A stretch of DNA of 64,000 nucleotides from Paracidovorax citrulli. Lineage in GTDB: Bacteria > Pseudomonadota > Gammaproteobacteria > Burkholderiales > Burkholderiaceae_C. Shown one piece after another: positions 33,225 to 42,710 of this stretch; within the stretch, counting starts at the first letter, position 1; each line of letters begins with the position of its first letter. The notes under the pieces were generated by a model. The model did not search any database. It was not told where the DNA came from and worked only from the letters and a program-made list of their open reading frames with translations. The stretch is taken from the NCBI RefSeq assembly GCF_900100305.1, contig NZ_FNEY01000014.1, forward strand, positions 53,631 to 117,630, written 5' to 3'. A program made the position numbers and the translations under genes.

Positions 33225-34208
33225 ATGGGCAACGCGCAACCGGCCCCTGACATGACCTGCCGCATCCCGTCCTCGATCTCCGTATCTCCATCCCGCGCGC
33301 CGGGCTGGACCCGCCGTGCGCTGCCGGCCGAATTCGGCGATTGCCATGCCGAATGTTTCACCCTGGGCGACGGCATCACGCTGGCACGCTCGCACTACCG
33401 CCCGCTGCGCGATCTGGTGGAGGAGAGCGTGCAGGCCGATGCCTCGGACGGGGGGCGCACCCTGGTCATCACGCTGGGGCTGGCGGGAGAGTCGGGCTTC
33501 GTTGCCCGCGGGGGAGGGACCACGCTGCGCTTCGGCGCGGGGCGCACGACCATGGCGGCGTTCCACGGCAGCCGGGGCGAGCGCCGCTACGCGGCCGGCC
33601 AGACCGTGCGGCAACTGCGGCTGCTGCTGTCGGGCGCGGCGCTGGACCGTTACCTGGGCCCGGAGCTGGCGCGGCGGCTCACGCAGACCGATGGCGTGCG
33701 CGCCCTGGATCACCGCGCCAGCCTGCCGGCCAGCGTGGCACTGGCCCGGCGCCTGGCCCAGCCACCCGGGCCGCAGCCCACCGATGCGCTGGACCGGCAC
33801 ATCGCCATGCTGAACCTGGCCGCGCTGGAACTGCGCCACCTGGTGCCCACGCCCGTGGCGGACGCGGCGCCGCCGCGCTGGTCGGAAGACGAGCTGGCGC
33901 GCCTGGAGCGCGCCCGCGAGCTGCTGTCCACGCAGATGGACCGCGCGCTGACCGTGGCCTACCTCAGTGCCGCCGTGGGCCTGGGGGAGCACCGGCTGAA
34001 GCAGGGATTCCGCGCCGTGTTCGGTGCCTCGCCCCAGGCCCTGCTGCTGGAGCTGCGCATGCGCCGCGCCTGGGCGCTGCTGGAGACCGGCTGCCAGGTC
34101 GCGCAGGCCGCCTGGCAGGTGGGCTATGCCCATCCGCCGAATTTCAGCACGGCGTTCACGCGGTTCTTCGGGCGCAGCCCGAAGTCGGTGTTCGGCCGCC
34201 GTTCCTGA
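33225..34208 (+). CDS. AraC-family regulator (PchR-like)
   Basis: A 327-residue regulator. The C-terminal two-HTH AraC domain runs from about residue 225 (ELARLERARELLSTQMDRAL, LSAAVGLGEHRLKQGFRAVF, GASPQALLLELRMRRA, VAQAAWQVGYAHPPNFSTAF, FGRSPKSVFG). The N-terminal domain (TLGLAGESGFVARGGGT) resembles PchR-type regulators, which sense ferric siderophore and activate the cognate receptor gene. Divergence from a TonB receptor with a shared Fur-like box supports that role. The start is uncertain: ATG 33225 or 33252; neither has a strong Shine-Dalgarno. Confidence 0.87.
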   Translation: MGNAQPAPDMTCRIPSSISVSPSRAPGWTRRALPAEFGDCHAECFTLGDGITLARSHYRPLRDLVEESVQADASDGGRTLVITLGLAGESGFVARGGGTTLRFGAGRTTMAAFHGSRGERRYAAGQTVRQLRLLLSGAALDRYLGPELARRLTQTDGVRALDHRASLPASVALARRLAQPPGPQPTDALDRHIAMLNLAALELRHLVPTPVADAAPPRWSEDELARLERARELLSTQMDRALTVAYLSAAVGLGEHRLKQGFRAVFGASPQALLLELRMRRAWALLETGCQVAQAAWQVGYAHPPNFSTAFTRFFGRSPKSVFGRRS

Positions 34209-34239
34209 CCGACCCCGTTCCCGCCGCCATCGCCGCGCC

Positions 34240-34279
34240 CTAGTTCGTTGGAACTAGACCGCGGGCCCGCGGCTAGTTC
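34240..34279. promoter_or_regulatory. Nested palindromes upstream of narK
   Basis: CTAGTTC-GTTG-GAACTAG (34240-34257) is a perfect 7-4-7 inverted repeat. It is followed by the perfect 14-bp palindrome CCGCGGGCCCGCGG (34259-34272) and a third CTAGTTC (34273-34279). It lies about 91-131 nt before the narK start. It may be a regulator site for the nar operon; alternatively GAACTAG...CTAGTTC plus TTCT could end the araC transcript. Confidence 0.5.
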
Positions 34280-34370
34280 TTCTGCCTCGCCCCGGGCGTA
34301 CCACCGGCGGATATGCAGAGCGCGCCGCCGGAGCGATCATGCATGCCATCGCTCCCACGAGGAAAACAAG

Positions 34371-35657
34371 ATGGCAGACACCGCGTCCGCGACCCCGGAC
34401 GGAACCCCGCGCCGCACGCGCCAGGCCTGGTCCGTGCTCGCCGTGAGCACGCTCGCCTTCACCGTGTGCTTCATGGTGTGGATGATGTTCGGCGTCATCG
34501 GCATCCCGATCAAGAAGATGCTGGGCCTGAACGCCACGCAGTTCGGCCTGCTCACGGCCATGCCGGTGCTCACGGGCTCGCTCGTGCGCGTGCCGCTCGG
34601 CATCTGGACGGACCGCTACGGCGGCCGCATCGTGATGGCCTGCCTGATGGCGGCGACGGTGCCGGCCATCTGGCTCATGGGGTATGCCACGCAGTACTGG
34701 CACTTCCTCGCGATCGGCCTGTTCGTCGGGCTGGCCGGGGGCTCGTTCTCGGTGGGAACGCCCTACGTGGCGCGCTGGTTCCCGAAGGAGCGCCAGGGCA
34801 CGGCCATGGGCATCTACGGTGCCGGCAATTCCGGCGCGGCGGTGAACAAGTTCGTGGCGCCGGCCATCCTGGTGGCCTTCGGCTGGGCGGCCGTGCCCCA
34901 TGCCTATGCGGCCATCATGCTCGGCACGCTGGTGCTGTTCTGGCTGTTCAGCCACAGCGATCCTTCGCACCGCGTGCCCAGCCACGTCACGTTCATGGAC
35001 CAGTTGCAGGCCCTCAAGGACCCGCGCGTGCTCAAGTACTGCCAGTACTACAGCATCGTGTTCGGCGGCTACGTGGCGCTGTCGCTCTGGATGGTGCAGT
35101 ACTACGTGGGCGAATACAGCCTGGACATCCGCGTCGCCGCGCTGCTGGCCGCCTGCTTCTCGCTGCCCGGCGGCGTGCTGCGCGCCATCGGCGGCGCGCT
35201 CAGCGACAAATACGGTGCCCACAGCGTGACCTGGTGGGTGCTGTGGGTCTGCTGGGTGTGCCTGTTCCTGCTGTCGTACCCGCAGACCGATTTCACGGTG
35301 CTCGCCGCGGACGGCCCGCGCAGCTTCCACATCGGCCTGAACGTGTATGCGTTCACCGCACTCATGTTCGTGCTGGGCATCGCCATGGCCTTCGGCAAGG
35401 CGAGCGTCTTCAAGTACATCAGCGACGACTACCCCGCCAACATCGGTGCCATCAGCGGCATCGTGGGCCTGGCCGGCGGCCTGGGCGGCTTCGTGCTGCC
35501 GATCCTGTTCGGCGTGCTGCTGGACTGGACGGGCGTGCGCTCCAGCGCCTTCATGCTGATGTACGGCGTGGTCTGGGTGTCGCTGGCCTGGATGTATTTC
35601 ACCGAGGTGCGCCGCACCGACGTGATGGACGCCGGCCGCGGCGCGGCGGACCGTTGA
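34371..35657 (+). CDS. narK1: Nitrate/nitrite transporter NarK, type 1
   Basis: A 428-residue MFS transporter with 12 predicted helices. Features of the nitrate-nitrite porter family include VRVPLGIWTDRYGGR near residue 80 (with the substrate Arg), FSVGTPYVARWFPKERQGTAMG near 125-145, GGVLRAIGGALSDKYGAH near 270 and the NIGAISGIVGLAGGLGGF repeat near 360. NarK1 types act as nitrate/proton symporters (family knowledge). The ATG at 34371 follows GAGGA with 8-nt spacing. It is the first gene of narK1-narK2-narGHJI-ppiC and is separated from narK2 by 25 nt. Confidence 0.94.
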   Translation: MADTASATPDGTPRRTRQAWSVLAVSTLAFTVCFMVWMMFGVIGIPIKKMLGLNATQFGLLTAMPVLTGSLVRVPLGIWTDRYGGRIVMACLMAATVPAIWLMGYATQYWHFLAIGLFVGLAGGSFSVGTPYVARWFPKERQGTAMGIYGAGNSGAAVNKFVAPAILVAFGWAAVPHAYAAIMLGTLVLFWLFSHSDPSHRVPSHVTFMDQLQALKDPRVLKYCQYYSIVFGGYVALSLWMVQYYVGEYSLDIRVAALLAACFSLPGGVLRAIGGALSDKYGAHSVTWWVLWVCWVCLFLLSYPQTDFTVLAADGPRSFHIGLNVYAFTALMFVLGIAMAFGKASVFKYISDDYPANIGAISGIVGLAGGLGGFVLPILFGVLLDWTGVRSSAFMLMYGVVWVSLAWMYFTEVRRTDVMDAGRGAADR

Positions 35658-35682
35658 ATCCCCAATGCAAGGAGACCGTGAC

Positions 35683-37146
35683 ATGCCTGCCACCCCTTCT
35701 TCCTCTTCTTCCTCTCCCTCCCGCGGCGGTGCCCGGGCCGGGCGCGTGCTGACCCTGTGGACCCCGGAGGACAAGGAGTTCTGGGAACGCGAAGGCGAAG
35801 CCATCGCGCGCCTGAACCTGTGGATCTCGGTGCCCGCGCTGTTCCTGTCCTTCGCCATCTGGCAGGTCTGGAGCGTGGTCGCCGTGAGCCTGCCGGCGCT
35901 GGGCTTCCGCTATTCCACCAACCAGCTCTTCTGGCTGGCGGCGGCGCCCGCGCTCTCGGGTGCCACGCTGCGCATCTTCTACTCGTTCATGGTGCCCCTG
36001 GTGGGCGGGCGCCGCTGGACGGCGATCTCCACCGCGTCGCTGCTGGTCCCGGCCCTCGGCATCGGCTTCGCGGTGCAGGACAGCACGACGGCCTACCCGA
36101 CGATGCTGGCGCTCGCGCTGCTGTGCGGCCTGGGCGGCGGCAATTTCAGCTCCAGCATGGCCAACATCAGCTTCTTCTTCCCGAAGGAGCGCAAGGGTTC
36201 GGCGCTGGGCGTGAACGCGGGGCTGGGCAACCTGGGCGTGTCGGTGGTGCAGTTCCTGAGCCCGCTGGTGATCACGGCCGGCGTGTTCGGCGTGCTGGGC
36301 GGCGATGCGCAGACGATGGTGAAGAACGGCCAGGCGCAGCAGGTGTGGGCGCAGAACGCGGCCTTCGTCTGGGTGCCCTGGATCGCGCTCGCGTCGCTGG
36401 CCGCATGGTTCGGCATGAACGACATCGCCGACGCGCGCGCCTCGTTCGCGGCCCAGGCCGCCATCTTCCGCCGCAAGCACAACTGGATCATGTGCGTGCT
36501 GTACCTGGGCACCTTCGGCTCGTTCATCGGCTTTTCCGCGGGCTTTCCGCTGCTCATCAAGAGCCAGTTCCCCGAGGTGAATCCGCTCGCCTACGCATGG
36601 CTCGGGCCGCTGGTGGGCGCGCTGATCCGGCCCGTGGGCGGATGGCTGTCGGACAAGCTGGGCGGCGCGCGGGTCACGCTGTGGAACTTCGTGGCGATGG
36701 CCCTGGCCGTGCTGGGCGTGCTGGCCTTCCTGCCCAAGGGCACGGGTGGCTACGCGCTCGCCTTCGGGCCGGCGCAGGGCAGCTTCGCGGGCTTCTTCGC
36801 GATGTTCATGGTGCTGTTCCTGACGACCGGCATCGGCAACGGATCGACCTTCCGGATGATCCCCGTGATCTTCCTGAACCTGCGCCTGGCCGAAGTACGC
36901 ACGGGCGGCGCCGGGGCCCGCGCCCAGGCCACCCGCGAGGGCAACACCGAAGGCGCCGCGGCCCTGGGCTTCGCGGGCGCGCTGGGCGCCTACGGCGGCT
37001 TCTTCATCCCCAAGAGCTACGGCAGCTCCATCGCCGCGACGGGGGGGCCGGAACTGGCGCTGTGGGCGTTCGCCGCGTTCTACGCGCTCTGCATCGGCAT
37101 CACCTGGTGGTACTACGCGCGCCGCCATGCAGAGATGCCGTGTTGA
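35683..37146 (+). CDS. narK2: Nitrate/nitrite antiporter NarK, type 2
   Basis: A 487-residue MFS transporter of the NNP family, second in the nar operon. Conserved stretches are ATLRIFYSFMVPLVGGRRWT near residue 95-115 (substrate Arg), GNFSSSMANISFFFPKERKGS near 150-170, GFSAGFPLLIKSQFP near 285, RPVGGWLSDKLGG and TGIGNGSTFRMIPVIF near 385. NarK2 types exchange external nitrate for internal nitrite. The N-terminal 25 residues are Ser/Gly-rich. The ATG at 35683 is behind AAGGAG (8 nt). The narK1/narK2 pair is typical of denitrifying beta- and gammaproteobacteria. Confidence 0.95.
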   Translation: MPATPSSSSSSPSRGGARAGRVLTLWTPEDKEFWEREGEAIARLNLWISVPALFLSFAIWQVWSVVAVSLPALGFRYSTNQLFWLAAAPALSGATLRIFYSFMVPLVGGRRWTAISTASLLVPALGIGFAVQDSTTAYPTMLALALLCGLGGGNFSSSMANISFFFPKERKGSALGVNAGLGNLGVSVVQFLSPLVITAGVFGVLGGDAQTMVKNGQAQQVWAQNAAFVWVPWIALASLAAWFGMNDIADARASFAAQAAIFRRKHNWIMCVLYLGTFGSFIGFSAGFPLLIKSQFPEVNPLAYAWLGPLVGALIRPVGGWLSDKLGGARVTLWNFVAMALAVLGVLAFLPKGTGGYALAFGPAQGSFAGFFAMFMVLFLTTGIGNGSTFRMIPVIFLNLRLAEVRTGGAGARAQATREGNTEGAAALGFAGALGAYGGFFIPKSYGSSIAATGGPELALWAFAAFYALCIGITWWYYARRHAEMPC

Positions 37147-37176
37147 TGACCTACCCCCTGTGCGGCTGCGCCGCTT

Positions 37177-37209
37177 CCCCCTTCTCTCACGCTGCGCGTG
37201 GGAAGGGGG
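37177..37209 (+). other. Long hairpin in the narK2-narG gap
   Basis: CCCCCTT (37177-37183) pairs with AAGGGGG (37203-37209) and, inside it, CACGC (37188-37192) pairs with GCGTG (37196-37200). There is no T-run after it. In a single nar transcript it could mark an mRNA processing or stability point between transport and enzyme genes. The rest of the 215-nt gap holds a dispersed repeat. Confidence 0.5.
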
Positions 37210-37245
37210 ACCACACCGGTGGCCCGGCCAAGCCGGTTCCACGGT

Positions 37246-37273
37246 GTGTGCTGGCGCGGCCTGCTCCGCGGCC
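37246..37273. repeat. Dispersed intergenic repeat, copy 2
   Basis: Matches 4767-4794 with two mismatches over 28 nt. Here it lies between the hairpin at 37177-37209 and the narG start. Confidence 0.5.
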
Positions 37274-37361
37274 ACCGGATGCGTGATGGCGTGCCAGCTC
37301 CCGGCGAAGCGGGCGCAGCGTCAACACGACGGATGACATGACGACTTTCCAAGGAACCACG

Positions 37362-40300
37362 ATGAGTCACTTTCTCGACCGCCTCACGTACTTCAGGCAG
37401 CCGCGCGAATCGTTCGCGGGCGGCCATGGCCAGGTCAATGGCGAAGACCGCACCTGGGAAGACGCCTACCGCAACCGCTGGGCGCACGACAAGACCGTGC
37501 GCTCCACCCACGGCGTGAACTGCACGGGCTCGTGCTCGTGGAAGATCTATGTCAAGGGCGGGATCGTCACCTGGGAAACCCAGCAGACCGACTACCCGCG
37601 CACCCGCTGGGACATGCCCAACCACGAGCCGCGCGGCTGCGCGCGCGGCGCGAGCTACAGCTGGTACCTCTACAGCGCCAACCGCGTGAAGTACCCCATG
37701 GTGCGCGGGCGCCTGCTCAAGGCCTGGCGCGAGGCGCGGGCCACGATAGGGCCGGTGGAGGCCTGGGCCGCGATCGTCGGCGACGAGGCCACGCGCCAGG
37801 GCTGGCAGCGCGTGCGCGGCCTGGGCGGCTTCGCGCGCTCCAGCTGGGACGAGGTGAACGAGATCGTCGCGGCCGCCAACATCCACACCATCCGGCGCCA
37901 CGGGCCGGACCGCATCATCGGCTTCTCGCCGATTCCCGCGATGTCGATGGTGAGCTACGCGGCCGGTTCGCGCTACCTGAGCCTGATCGGCGGCGTGTGC
38001 ATGAGCTTCTACGACTGGTACTGCGACCTGCCGCCCTCCAGCCCGCAGGTCTGGGGCGAGCAGACCGACGTGCCCGAATCGGCCGACTGGTACAACGCCG
38101 GCTACATCATCGCCTGGGGTTCCAACGTGCCGCAGACGCGCACGCCGGACGCCCACTTCTTCACCGAGGTGCGCTACAAGGGCACGAAGACGGTGGCCGT
38201 GACGCCCGACTATTCCGAAGTCGCCAAGCTGGCCGACCTCTGGATGAACCCCAAGCAGGGCACCGACGCCGCCGTGGCGATGGCCATGGGCCACGTGATC
38301 CTCAAGGAGTTCTACTTCCCCGAGCAGGGCGAGCGCAGCGCGTACTTCGACGAGTATGTGCGCCGCTACACCGACATGCCCATGCTGGTGACGCTGCGCG
38401 AGCAGGCGCTGCCGGACGGCCGCGTGGTGCGCGTGCCCGACCGCTACGTGCGCGCCAGCGATTTCGCGGACCGGCTGGGCCAGGACAACCATCCCGAGTG
38501 GAAGACCGTGGCGCTCGATGCGCACGGCGAGGTGGTGTGCCCGCAGGGCGCGATCGGCTTCCGCTGGGGCCCGGACGGCCGCGCCGACCAGGGCCAGTGG
38601 AACCTGGAGGACAAGGACGCGCGCACGGGCGAGGCGGTGCGGCTGCGCCTGTCGCTGATGGAAGGCGGCCCCCATGAAGCCCAGGGCTGGGAGACGGCGC
38701 AGGTCGGCTTCCCGTACTTCGGCGGCATCGAAAGCGAGCATTTCCCGGCGAACGTGCAGTCCGACGTGATCGCGCGCACCGTGCCCGTGCGGCGCCTGGC
38801 CACCGTGGATGCGGATGGCACGGCGCGCGAGGTGCTCGTGGCCACCGTGTTCGACCTGCAGGTGGCGCAGTACGGCGTGGCGCGCGGCCTGCCCGGCGAG
38901 AACGCCGCCACCGGCTACGACGACGACACGCCCTACACCCCCGCATGGCAGGAGAAGATCACCGGCACGCCGCGCGCGCAGGTGATCGCGGTGGCGCGCC
39001 AGTTCGCCGAGAACGCGCACCGCACGCGCGGCCGCTCGATGGTCATCATCGGCGCGGCGATGAACCACTGGTACCACTGCGACATGAACTACCGCGGCAT
39101 CATCAACATGCTGATGATGTGCGGCTGCATCGGCCAGAGCGGCGGCGGCTGGGCGCACTACGTGGGCCAGGAGAAGCTGCGGCCGCAGACCGGCTGGACG
39201 GCGCTGGCCTTCGCGCTCGACTGGGTGCGCCCGCCGCGCCAGCAGAACTCCACCAGCTTCTTCTACGCGCACACCGACCAGTGGCGCTACGAGAAGCTCG
39301 GCGTGGAAGAGGTGCTCTCGCCCCTGGCCGACCGCGCTCAGTTCGGCGGCAGCATGATCGACTACAACGTGCGCGCCGAGCGCATGGGCTGGCTGCCCTC
39401 CGCGCCGCAGCTGCAGACCAACCCGCTGCAGGTGGTGCGCGACGCCGAGGCCGCGGGCATGGACCCGAAGGCGTATGCGGTGCAGGGCCTGCAGAGCGGG
39501 TCGCTCAAGATGAGCTGCACCGACCCGGACCACCCGGACAACTGGCCGCGCAACATGTTCGTGTGGCGCTCCAACATCCTGGGCTCGTCGGGCAAGGGGC
39601 ACGAATACTTCCTCAAGCACCTGCTGGGCACGCGCAACGGCGTGCAGGGCAAGGACCTGGGCGAGGGCGATGCGAAGCCCGCCGAGGTGGAATGGCACGC
39701 GCAGGCGCCCGAGGGCAAGCTGGACCTGCTGGTCACGCTCGACTTCCGCATGAGCACCACGTGCCTCTATTCGGACATCGTGCTGCCCACCGCCACCTGG
39801 TACGAGAAGAACGACCTCAACACCAGCGACATGCACCCGTTCATCCACCCGCTCTCCACGGCGGTGGACCCGGCCTGGCAGTCGCGCAGCGACTGGGAGA
39901 TCTACAAGGGCTTCGCCCGTGCGTTCAGCGCACTCGCGCCCGGCCACCTGGGCGTGGAGCGCGACCTGGTGCTGAGCCCCATCGCGCACGACACGCCCGG
40001 CGAACTCGCCCAGCCCTTCGGCGTGGCCGACTGGACGCGCGGCGAATGCGATCTCATCCCCGGCAAGACCGGGCCGCAGATGAGCGTGGTGGAGCGCGAC
40101 TACCCGAACCTCTACCGCCGCTTCACCGCGCTCGGTCCCCTGATGGAGAAGGTGGGCAACGGCGGCAAGGGCATCGGCTGGGACACGAAGGACGAGGTGC
40201 AGCAGCTGCGCGAGCTCAACGGTACCGTGCCGGACAACGGCCCCACGCAGGGCATGCCGCGCATCGATTCCGACATCGATGCCTGCGAGGTGATCCTGCA

Positions 40301-41189
40301 GCTCGCGCCCGAAACCAACGGCCACGTGGCCGTGAAGGCCTGGGACGCGCTCGGCCGGCAGACCGGCCGCGACCACACCCACCTGGCGCTGCACCGCGAG
40401 GACGAGAAGATCCGCTTCCGCGACGTGCAGGCCCAGCCGCGCAAGATCATCAGCTCGCCCACCTGGAGCGGGCTGGAAAGCGAGAAGGTGAGCTACAACG
40501 CCGGCTACACCAACGTGCACGAGCTCATCCCGTGGCGCACCCTCACGGGCCGCCAGCAGTTCTACATCGACCACCCGTGGATGCAGGCGTTCGGCGAGGG
40601 CTTCAGCAGCTACCGCCCGCCGGTGGACCTGAAGGCCACGGCCGAAGTGCAGGGCCGCAAGCCCAACGGCCACCCCGAGATCGCGCTCAACTTCATCACG
40701 CCGCACCAGAAGTGGGGCATCCACTCGACCTACACCGACAACCTGCTCATGCTCACCCTGAGCCGCGGCGGGCCCTGCGTGTGGATCAGCGAGGACGACG
40801 CGAAGCGCGCGCAGATCGAGGACAACGACTGGATCGAACTCTTCAACGCCAACGGCGCGCTCACCGCCCGCGCGGTGGTGAGCCAGCGTGTGAAGCCCGG
40901 CATGGTGATGATGTACCACGCCCAGGAAAAGATCGTGAACACCCCCGGCTCGGAGGTGACCGGCACGCGCGGCGGCATCCACAACTCGATGACGCGCGTG
41001 GTGCTCAAGCCCACCCACATGATCGGCGGCTACGCGCAGCTGAGCTACGGCTTCAACTACTACGGAACGATCGGCACCAACCGCGACGAATTCATCGTGC
41101 TGCGCAAGATGAACCGCGTGGACTGGCTCGACACGCCCGTCGCCGACCCGCTCGTCCGCCCCACCCTGGACCAAGGAGAAACCGCATGA
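37362..41189 (+). CDS. narG: Respiratory nitrate reductase alpha subunit (molybdenum catalytic)
   Basis: The Mo-bisMGD catalytic subunit of membrane-bound nitrate reductase; it reduces nitrate to nitrite on the cytoplasmic side. The 1275 residues start MSHFLDRLTYFRQPRESF as in other NarG; the ATG at 37362 has AAGGA six bases upstream (an ATG at 37338 adds 8 unconserved residues). The FS0 iron-sulfur motif HGVNCTGSCSWKIYV is near residue 50-65, with the extended insertion before the Mo domain. YYTSEWS-type variants aside, the sequence is collinear with NarG throughout. It overlaps narH as ATGA. Confidence 0.98.
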   Translation: MSHFLDRLTYFRQPRESFAGGHGQVNGEDRTWEDAYRNRWAHDKTVRSTHGVNCTGSCSWKIYVKGGIVTWETQQTDYPRTRWDMPNHEPRGCARGASYSWYLYSANRVKYPMVRGRLLKAWREARATIGPVEAWAAIVGDEATRQGWQRVRGLGGFARSSWDEVNEIVAAANIHTIRRHGPDRIIGFSPIPAMSMVSYAAGSRYLSLIGGVCMSFYDWYCDLPPSSPQVWGEQTDVPESADWYNAGYIIAWGSNVPQTRTPDAHFFTEVRYKGTKTVAVTPDYSEVAKLADLWMNPKQGTDAAVAMAMGHVILKEFYFPEQGERSAYFDEYVRRYTDMPMLVTLREQALPDGRVVRVPDRYVRASDFADRLGQDNHPEWKTVALDAHGEVVCPQGAIGFRWGPDGRADQGQWNLEDKDARTGEAVRLRLSLMEGGPHEAQGWETAQVGFPYFGGIESEHFPANVQSDVIARTVPVRRLATVDADGTAREVLVATVFDLQVAQYGVARGLPGENAATGYDDDTPYTPAWQEKITGTPRAQVIAVARQFAENAHRTRGRSMVIIGAAMNHWYHCDMNYRGIINMLMMCGCIGQSGGGWAHYVGQEKLRPQTGWTALAFALDWVRPPRQQNSTSFFYAHTDQWRYEKLGVEEVLSPLADRAQFGGSMIDYNVRAERMGWLPSAPQLQTNPLQVVRDAEAAGMDPKAYAVQGLQSGSLKMSCTDPDHPDNWPRNMFVWRSNILGSSGKGHEYFLKHLLGTRNGVQGKDLGEGDAKPAEVEWHAQAPEGKLDLLVTLDFRMSTTCLYSDIVLPTATWYEKNDLNTSDMHPFIHPLSTAVDPAWQSRSDWEIYKGFARAFSALAPGHLGVERDLVLSPIAHDTPGELAQPFGVADWTRGECDLIPGKTGPQMSVVERDYPNLYRRFTALGPLMEKVGNGGKGIGWDTKDEVQQLRELNGTVPDNGPTQGMPRIDSDIDACEVILQLAPETNGHVAVKAWDALGRQTGRDHTHLALHREDEKIRFRDVQAQPRKIISSPTWSGLESEKVSYNAGYTNVHELIPWRTLTGRQQFYIDHPWMQAFGEGFSSYRPPVDLKATAEVQGRKPNGHPEIALNFITPHQKWGIHSTYTDNLLMLTLSRGGPCVWISEDDAKRAQIEDNDWIELFNANGALTARAVVSQRVKPGMVMMYHAQEKIVNTPGSEVTGTRGGIHNSMTRVVLKPTHMIGGYAQLSYGFNYYGTIGTNRDEFIVLRKMNRVDWLDTPVADPLVRPTLDQGETA

Positions 41190-42709
41190 GAGTCCGCGCA
41201 CAGATCGGCATGGTGCTCAACCTGGACAAGTGCATCGGCTGCCACACCTGCTCCGTCACCTGCAAGAACGTCTGGACCAGCCGCCCGGGCATGGAATACG
41301 CCTGGTTCAACAACGTCGAGACCAAGCCCGGCGTCGGCTACCCCAAGGACTGGGAGAACCAGGACCGCTGGAACGGCGGCTGGGTGCGGCGCGCGGACGG
41401 CTCCATCGCGCCGCGCCAGGGCGCGAAGTGGAAGCTTTTGATGAAGATCTTCGCCAACCCCAACCTGCCGGAGATCGACGACTACTACGAACCCTTCACC
41501 TACGACTACGCGCACCTGCAGTCCGCGCCCGAGATGAAGGCCGCGCCCACCGCGCGCCCGCGCAGCCTGATCACGGGCAGGCAGATGGACAAGATCGTCT
41601 GGGGCCCGAACTGGGAAGAGATCCTGGGCGGCGAATTCTCCAAGCGCAGCCGCGACAGGAACTTCGAGGACGTGCAGAAGGACATGTACGCGCAGTTCGA
41701 GAACACCTTCATGATGTACCTGCCGCGCCTGTGCGAGCACTGCCTCAATCCGGCGTGCGTGGCCTCGTGCCCCTCGGGCTCGATCTACAAGCGCGAGGAA
41801 GACGGCATCGTCCTCATCGACCAGGACAAGTGCCGCGGCTGGCGCATGTGCGTCTCGGGCTGCCCCTACAAGAAGATCTACTACAACTGGAAGAGCGGCA
41901 AGGCCGAGAAGTGCATCTTCTGCTATCCGCGCATCGAGTCGGGCCAGCCCACCGTGTGCTCGGAGACCTGCGTGGGCCGCATCCGCTACCTGGGCGTGCT
42001 GCTCTACGACGCCGACCGCATCGCCGAGGCCGCGAGCGTGGAGCGCGACCGCGACCTGTACCGCGCGCAGCTCGACATCTTCCTGGACCCGAACGACCCC
42101 GAGGTGATCGCGCAGGCCCGCATCGACGGCATTCCCGACGCCTGGATGGAGGCCGCGCGCAGGAGCCCTGTTTACAAGATGGCGGTGGACTGGAAGGTGG
42201 CCCTGCCGCTGCACCCCGAGTACCGCACGCTGCCGATGGTCTGGTACGTGCCGCCGCTCTCGCCCATCAGCGCCGCGGCCAACGCGGGGCACGTGGGTGC
42301 CAACGGCCTCATCCCGGACGTGGGCCAGCTGCGCATTCCCGTGCAGTACCTCGCCAACCTGCTCACGGCCGGCGACACCGCTCCGGTGGTGCGCGCGCTC
42401 GAACGCATGCTCGCCATGCGCGCCTTCCAGCGTGCGAAGCACGTGGAGCAGCGCACCGACCTCGACGTGCTCGCGCAGGTGGGCCTCACGCAGGAGGAGG
42501 TGGAGGACATGTACCAGACCATGGCCATCGCCAACTACGAAGACCGTTTCGTCATCCCCACCACGCACCGCGAGTATGCGGAGAACGCCTTCAACGTGCG
42601 CGGCGGCTGCGGCTTCAGCTTCGGCAACGGCTGCTCCGACGGCGTGAGCGACGTGAGCCTGTTCGGTGCCGAGAAGAAGCGCACCATCCCCATCAAGGCG
42701 GAAGTCTGA
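41186..42709 (+). CDS. narH: Respiratory nitrate reductase beta subunit
   Basis: The electron-transfer subunit with three [4Fe-4S] and one [3Fe-4S] cluster, 507 residues. Cys motifs: CIGCHTCSVTCKNVW near residue 16, CEHCLNPACVASCPSG near 184, CRGWRMCVSGCPYKK near 217 (Trp in place of the fourth Cys marks the 3Fe-4S site) and CIFCYPRIESGQPTVCSETC near 244. It passes electrons from NarI heme to NarG. It is translationally coupled to narG through the ATGA overlap, with AAGGAG upstream; narJ begins 1 nt after its stop. Confidence 0.98.
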   Translation: MRVRAQIGMVLNLDKCIGCHTCSVTCKNVWTSRPGMEYAWFNNVETKPGVGYPKDWENQDRWNGGWVRRADGSIAPRQGAKWKLLMKIFANPNLPEIDDYYEPFTYDYAHLQSAPEMKAAPTARPRSLITGRQMDKIVWGPNWEEILGGEFSKRSRDRNFEDVQKDMYAQFENTFMMYLPRLCEHCLNPACVASCPSGSIYKREEDGIVLIDQDKCRGWRMCVSGCPYKKIYYNWKSGKAEKCIFCYPRIESGQPTVCSETCVGRIRYLGVLLYDADRIAEAASVERDRDLYRAQLDIFLDPNDPEVIAQARIDGIPDAWMEAARRSPVYKMAVDWKVALPLHPEYRTLPMVWYVPPLSPISAAANAGHVGANGLIPDVGQLRIPVQYLANLLTAGDTAPVVRALERMLAMRAFQRAKHVEQRTDLDVLAQVGLTQEEVEDMYQTMAIANYEDRFVIPTTHREYAENAFNVRGGCGFSFGNGCSDGVSDVSLFGAEKKRTIPIKAEV

Positions 42710-42710
42710 C

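Noticed and set aside
34254..35858. A 534-codon minus-strand frame opposite narK1.
   Set aside because: It is His/Arg/Gln-rich antisense without domain features, and narK1 is certain.
37177..37209. Intrinsic terminator between narK2 and narG.
   Set aside because: The hairpin is real but no T-run follows on the plus strand, so termination is not supported.
37113..41201. A 1362-codon open frame antisense to narG.
   Set aside because: It is a shadow of high third-position GC in narG. The translation is His/Arg/Ala-rich low complexity with no motif.
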